Below are positions 6,138-8,625 of a DNA stretch of 8,625 nucleotides, one piece after another. This stretch comes from Candidatus Solibacter sp. GTDB taxonomy: Bacteria > Acidobacteriota > Terriglobia > Bryobacterales > Bryobacteraceae. Under the pieces are notes generated by a model, which saw only the letters and a program-made list of their open reading frames with translations, searched no databases and was not told the DNA's origin. Position 1 is the first letter of the stretch, and every line of letters starts with the position of its first letter. The translations under genes and the position numbers were made by a program. Location: contig JADGNT010000173.1 of NCBI GenBank assembly GCA_017883345.1, positions 1 through 8,625 of the forward strand, read 5' to 3'.

Positions 6138-7535
6138 TCAACTTATTGCCTTCCGGCCCTCGAAAAGGTCGATGATATCGATGTCGCGACTGCCTATGTC
6201 GCGGCGGTCCCAGAACGTTACATCGTGATCGAAAGTGAAAAGATCCCATAATGCACTCACTTCCACTTCACCCGTCGCCCTGTCCCAGTAAGCCTCTATT
6301 TCCAGTTTGGGCCTCCGGTCGTCTATCTTCGGATTGATCTCCAGATCCACGCCTGTACAAACCGAGACCTCCACTTTGAGCAGACCTTTATGCATCAGGC
6401 TCAATCGCGCACCGATTCTGGCTTCGATCTTACCCGTAATCCCGCCGCTGACGGAAGTGCGGTCCGGAGTCTGCTGCCCCCAGGAAAGTGCGGCGTCGAT
6501 CTCCCCGCTGAGATCGAGAAAGAGGCATAGGTTGCCGATTTTGTTGAGTACCGGCGGAACAAAATTGAGAGGGAATTCAACCTGGATTCTAATCAACGGA
6601 TCGAGGTTTGCCGAGATCTGGAATTGCCAGAAGGCGCGATAGTCGGTGTACTCTTGCCAACTCGCCGATACTTCGATCGTGCCGCAGGGACCTTCAACCG
6701 GATCCGGCGGATCGTCGCTGACAAACTCGAGCCCTACGTTCAGCACATCCTTGATATTCTTTATTACATCCTCGAACGTGCTGAAATCTTCTTTGAACGT
6801 GAACTGGTCCGCCGGAAATGCCTGGATCGCGAACGAGCGGCTCTCGCCTGCGCAGCTTGCCACCTCCACGTAATAGTCCTGCGGCACTTCCCATGCCGCC
6901 CACAGTTTTCCGGAGTTCCAGTTGACCGCCAGGAAAGAGGTGTCCGGCCCCTTAAGCTGGCCGGACCGGGTTCCGCTAACCGTCCATTCGGGATGACGGC
7001 CGCAGGTCCCGCCGATCTCGGCGTGCAGCGCGATGCGATCGCCCACACCCGATGGCACCACTTGCAGCAGGCCATCTACGGACGGTTTCCTGCCGTGCGC
7101 GCAGGTCGCCACCGCGGATTTCAGCAGGCAAGCGATCTTCTTGGCCGCGACCGGCAGCGCCGCCAGCGGCACCTGCGCGCGCGGAACTGTGGTTGCCGGC
7201 TGTATGGCATGTTGCGCCAGAGACTGCTGCGGTTTGGACGGCAGCGGCTTGGAGGCCGGAGTTGGCACGATTGCCTGCCGCCCTCCGGTAGCCGCCGCAT
7301 CCGCAGCCCCCGCCGGCTGCGAATGGGACGATGTTGCCGAACCGCCGTCCGACCGGATCGAACCTCCACCGGCCGCGTGATCCCGCTCCGCAACGGCAGC
7401 GTACCGGTAGTAAATGAGGCTGCGCAGATCGTAAGGGCCGACGCCGCGATAGAACGGAGAATCCCGCGTGAACCACATCGCGCGCGCAGTAGAAACCACC
7501 ACTACGGGCTGTGAGCCGGAGGCGAAAGCTTCCAC
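6138..7535 (-). CDS. Hypothetical protein with Cys-containing beta-rich domain
   Basis: No named family is recognised. The start is a GTG with GAGGA 8 nt upstream and an in-frame TGA 24 nt upstream, giving 465 residues. Residues 1-50 hold a compact segment (MWFTRDSPFYRG, PYDLRSLIYYRYAA). Residues 51-130 are a Gly/Ala/Pro-rich linker. Residues 131-250 form a domain with Cys136, Cys145, Cys178 and Cys228 and motifs CAHGRKP, TCGRHPEW and ASCAGESRSFAIQAFPADQF. The C-terminal half (280-440) is mostly alternating-residue beta strands (KIEARIGARLSL, LKVEVSVCTGVDLEI, LEIEAYWDRATGEVEVSALW). No signal peptide is visible. The linker plus modular ends resemble secreted-effector or cargo proteins of contractile injection systems, but no PAAR, VgrG or toxin motif is seen, so this is only a weak guess. 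Confidence 0.75.
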   Translation of the reverse strand: MEAFASGSQPVVVVSTARAMWFTRDSPFYRGVGPYDLRSLIYYRYAAVAERDHAAGGGSIRSDGGSATSSHSQPAGAADAAATGGRQAIVPTPASKPLPSKPQQSLAQHAIQPATTVPRAQVPLAALPVAAKKIACLLKSAVATCAHGRKPSVDGLLQVVPSGVGDRIALHAEIGGTCGRHPEWTVSGTRSGQLKGPDTSFLAVNWNSGKLWAAWEVPQDYYVEVASCAGESRSFAIQAFPADQFTFKEDFSTFEDVIKNIKDVLNVGLEFVSDDPPDPVEGPCGTIEVSASWQEYTDYRAFWQFQISANLDPLIRIQVEFPLNFVPPVLNKIGNLCLFLDLSGEIDAALSWGQQTPDRTSVSGGITGKIEARIGARLSLMHKGLLKVEVSVCTGVDLEINPKIDDRRPKLEIEAYWDRATGEVEVSALWDLFTFDHDVTFWDRRDIGSRDIDIIDLFEGRKAIS

Positions 7536-7560
7536 CCTGGAAATCCTCGTCCAGCGTCAC

Positions 7561-7584
7561 GGCCGATGAAAAACATCATCGACC
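7561..7584. repeat. Inverted repeat upstream of the two-gene unit
   Basis: ggccgatga (7561-7569) and tcatcgacc (7576-7584) form a 9-bp stem with one G-U-type mismatch and a 6-nt spacer. It lies 26 nt upstream of the GTG at 7535, where an operator or an mRNA leader structure could act. No T-run suggests a terminator. The surrounding 7536-7698 holds nothing else that I can recognise. Confidence 0.35.
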
Positions 7585-7698
7585 GATAACGGAAGCCCGC
7601 CCAGAGGCTTATTCATACACAGTGGGCCGATTCCACGCAGTTTACTTTAGCAGCGATTCGACGGCTGAGGCGTGACGGCTTCGACCAGTGGGGACGAC

Positions 7699-8625
7699 CT
7701 ACTCCCGCCCGGCGTAGAGTTCGTCGATGCTCTCGCGGAAGTTTTCCATGGCGCGGGTGCGGCGGACCTTCATGGTGGCGGTGAGTTCGCCATCCTCGAT
7801 GGTGAAATCGCGGCCTAGGATGCGGTGCTTGCGCACCTGCTCGAAGGGGGCGAGCTGTTTGTTGATGCGGCCCACCGCCTTCTGGATTTCGGCAATCACG
7901 GGCGGCGCTTGCACCATCTCGGCCGAAGGGCGGCCTTTCCACGGCTCCATGCCTTTCAGCGATTCGGCGGCGGTGAGGTTGATGGTGAAAAGGGCCGTGA
8001 GATACGGGAGGCGGTCGCCGATCAGCAGCACCTGGCTGATCAGCGGCTCCATTTTGAAGAAACTTTCCACGCGTGAGGGATAGATCTTCTTACCCGTGGA
8101 AGACACGATCAGCTCTTTCTTGCGGCCCGTGATGAAGACGTAGCCCTCACTGTCCATGTGGCCGAGATCGCCGGTGTGCAGCCAGCCGTTGCGCAGCACT
8201 TCGGCGGTGGTGACGGGGTCGTTCAGGTAACCGGAAAAAAGACAGGGACTCTTGACCAGGATCTCGTTATCGTCGCTGAACGTGACCTCGACCCCAGCCA
8301 GCGGCTTGCCGATGCTGCCGGGCTTGGGGCGGTCCAGCGGGTTGAGCGAGACCACGCCGCCTTCGGTGAGGCCGTAGCCTTCGCTGATCGGCATGCCGAT
8401 GGCTTCGTAAAACTCGCCGAGGTCTTTGCTGAGGGGGGCCGCTCCGCTGGCGGCGACACGCAGGCGGCCTCCGAAGCGGCCGCGCACTTTGCGGAAGAAG
8501 ATGCGGTCGGCCAGGGCCAGCGGCAGGCGGATGCGCGCCGGCACCGGCTTGCCCTCGCGGCGGTACCGCGCGGCGGCCAGCCCCAGGCCGAGCGCGCCGT
8601 AGAAGGCTTTGCGGATGGCAGCCGG
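7699..8625 (-). CDS. Long-chain acyl-CoA synthetase (AMP-forming), C-terminal half, cut by window edge
   Basis: The enzyme activates fatty acids to acyl-CoA through an acyl-adenylate, using ATP and CoA. The reading frame is open to base 8625, so the N-terminus (with the P-loop motif) lies outside the window; 308 residues remain of a family usually near 600. Visible motifs, counted from the edge: ASGAAPLSKDLGEFYEAIGM, then EGYGLTEG (A5, about 82-89), WLHTGDLG (A7, 148-155), ITGRKKELIVSSTGKKIYPS (A8 hinge, about 165-184) and GELTATMKVRR (A10, 279-289) with the catalytic Lys286. The sequence is closest in style to the FAA1/FadD15-like branch (COG1022). The C-terminus appears intact, ending in TAG. 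It lies 163 nt upstream of the hypothetical pair in the same direction; a shared function is not evident. Confidence 0.93.
   Translation of the reverse strand, partial: PAAIRKAFYGALGLGLAAARYRREGKPVPARIRLPLALADRIFFRKVRGRFGGRLRVAASGAAPLSKDLGEFYEAIGMPISEGYGLTEGGVVSLNPLDRPKPGSIGKPLAGVEVTFSDDNEILVKSPCLFSGYLNDPVTTAEVLRNGWLHTGDLGHMDSEGYVFITGRKKELIVSSTGKKIYPSRVESFFKMEPLISQVLLIGDRLPYLTALFTINLTAAESLKGMEPWKGRPSAEMVQAPPVIAEIQKAVGRINKQLAPFEQVRKHRILGRDFTIEDGELTATMKVRRTRAMENFRESIDELYAGRE

Noticed and set aside
5320..6228. Long plus-strand frame of 302 residues
   Set aside because: Its Arg/Ser/Pro-rich composition is that of an antisense shadow of the minus-strand hypothetical genes.
6624..7514. Long plus-strand frame of 296 residues
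   Set aside because: It is Arg-rich, has no domain-like sequence and lies opposite the 465-residue gene.
6976..7560. Alternative minus-strand start at GTG 7560 in another frame
   Set aside because: The frame gives Arg/Gly-rich text after about 20 residues, whereas the 7535 frame stays protein-like to the end and has a ribosome site.

Overview
The window is high-GC bacterial DNA. It looks like an Acidobacteria-type genome, probably near Solibacter/Bryobacterales. This is inferred from three things: an ECF-type sigma remnant placed directly before a Ser/Thr kinase with a typical acidobacterial N-terminal helical region, a secreted protein rich in Tyr, Trp and Pro, and short nested palindromic elements. 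No rRNA, tRNA, transposase gene or CRISPR array is visible.

Layout from left to right. Positions 50-238 hold a compact element without a gene, built of nested inverted repeats (26-bp imperfect terminal repeats around a perfect 27-bp inverted repeat). On the minus strand follows a 610-residue exported protein (324-2156) with an in-frame 27-bp tandem repeat and a BamE/SmpA-like C-terminal motif. Directly upstream of it is a very small signal-peptide ORF (2210-2362) that stops abruptly and may be the remnant of a larger secreted protein. Positions 2363-2734 are an intergenic region between divergent units.

On the plus strand, 2735-3012 is an ECF sigma factor gene reduced to its first ~35 codons and its region-4 helix-turn-helix, with the middle missing and the two parts in different frames. 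It is followed at once by a large transmembrane Ser/Thr kinase (3046-5289). The predicted outer part of this kinase carries Sel1-like repeats and a C-terminal domain resembling the LecA (PA-IL) galactophilic lectin. The kinase looks intact although its presumed partner sigma factor is broken.

Convergent with the kinase, the minus strand carries two closely spaced genes of unknown function (7535-6138 and 6128-5361). Upstream of them is the C-terminal half of a long-chain acyl-CoA synthetase that runs off the right edge (8625-7699).

The observations most worth following are the kinase-Sel1-lectin fusion with its broken sigma gene, and the nested palindromic element at the left end.
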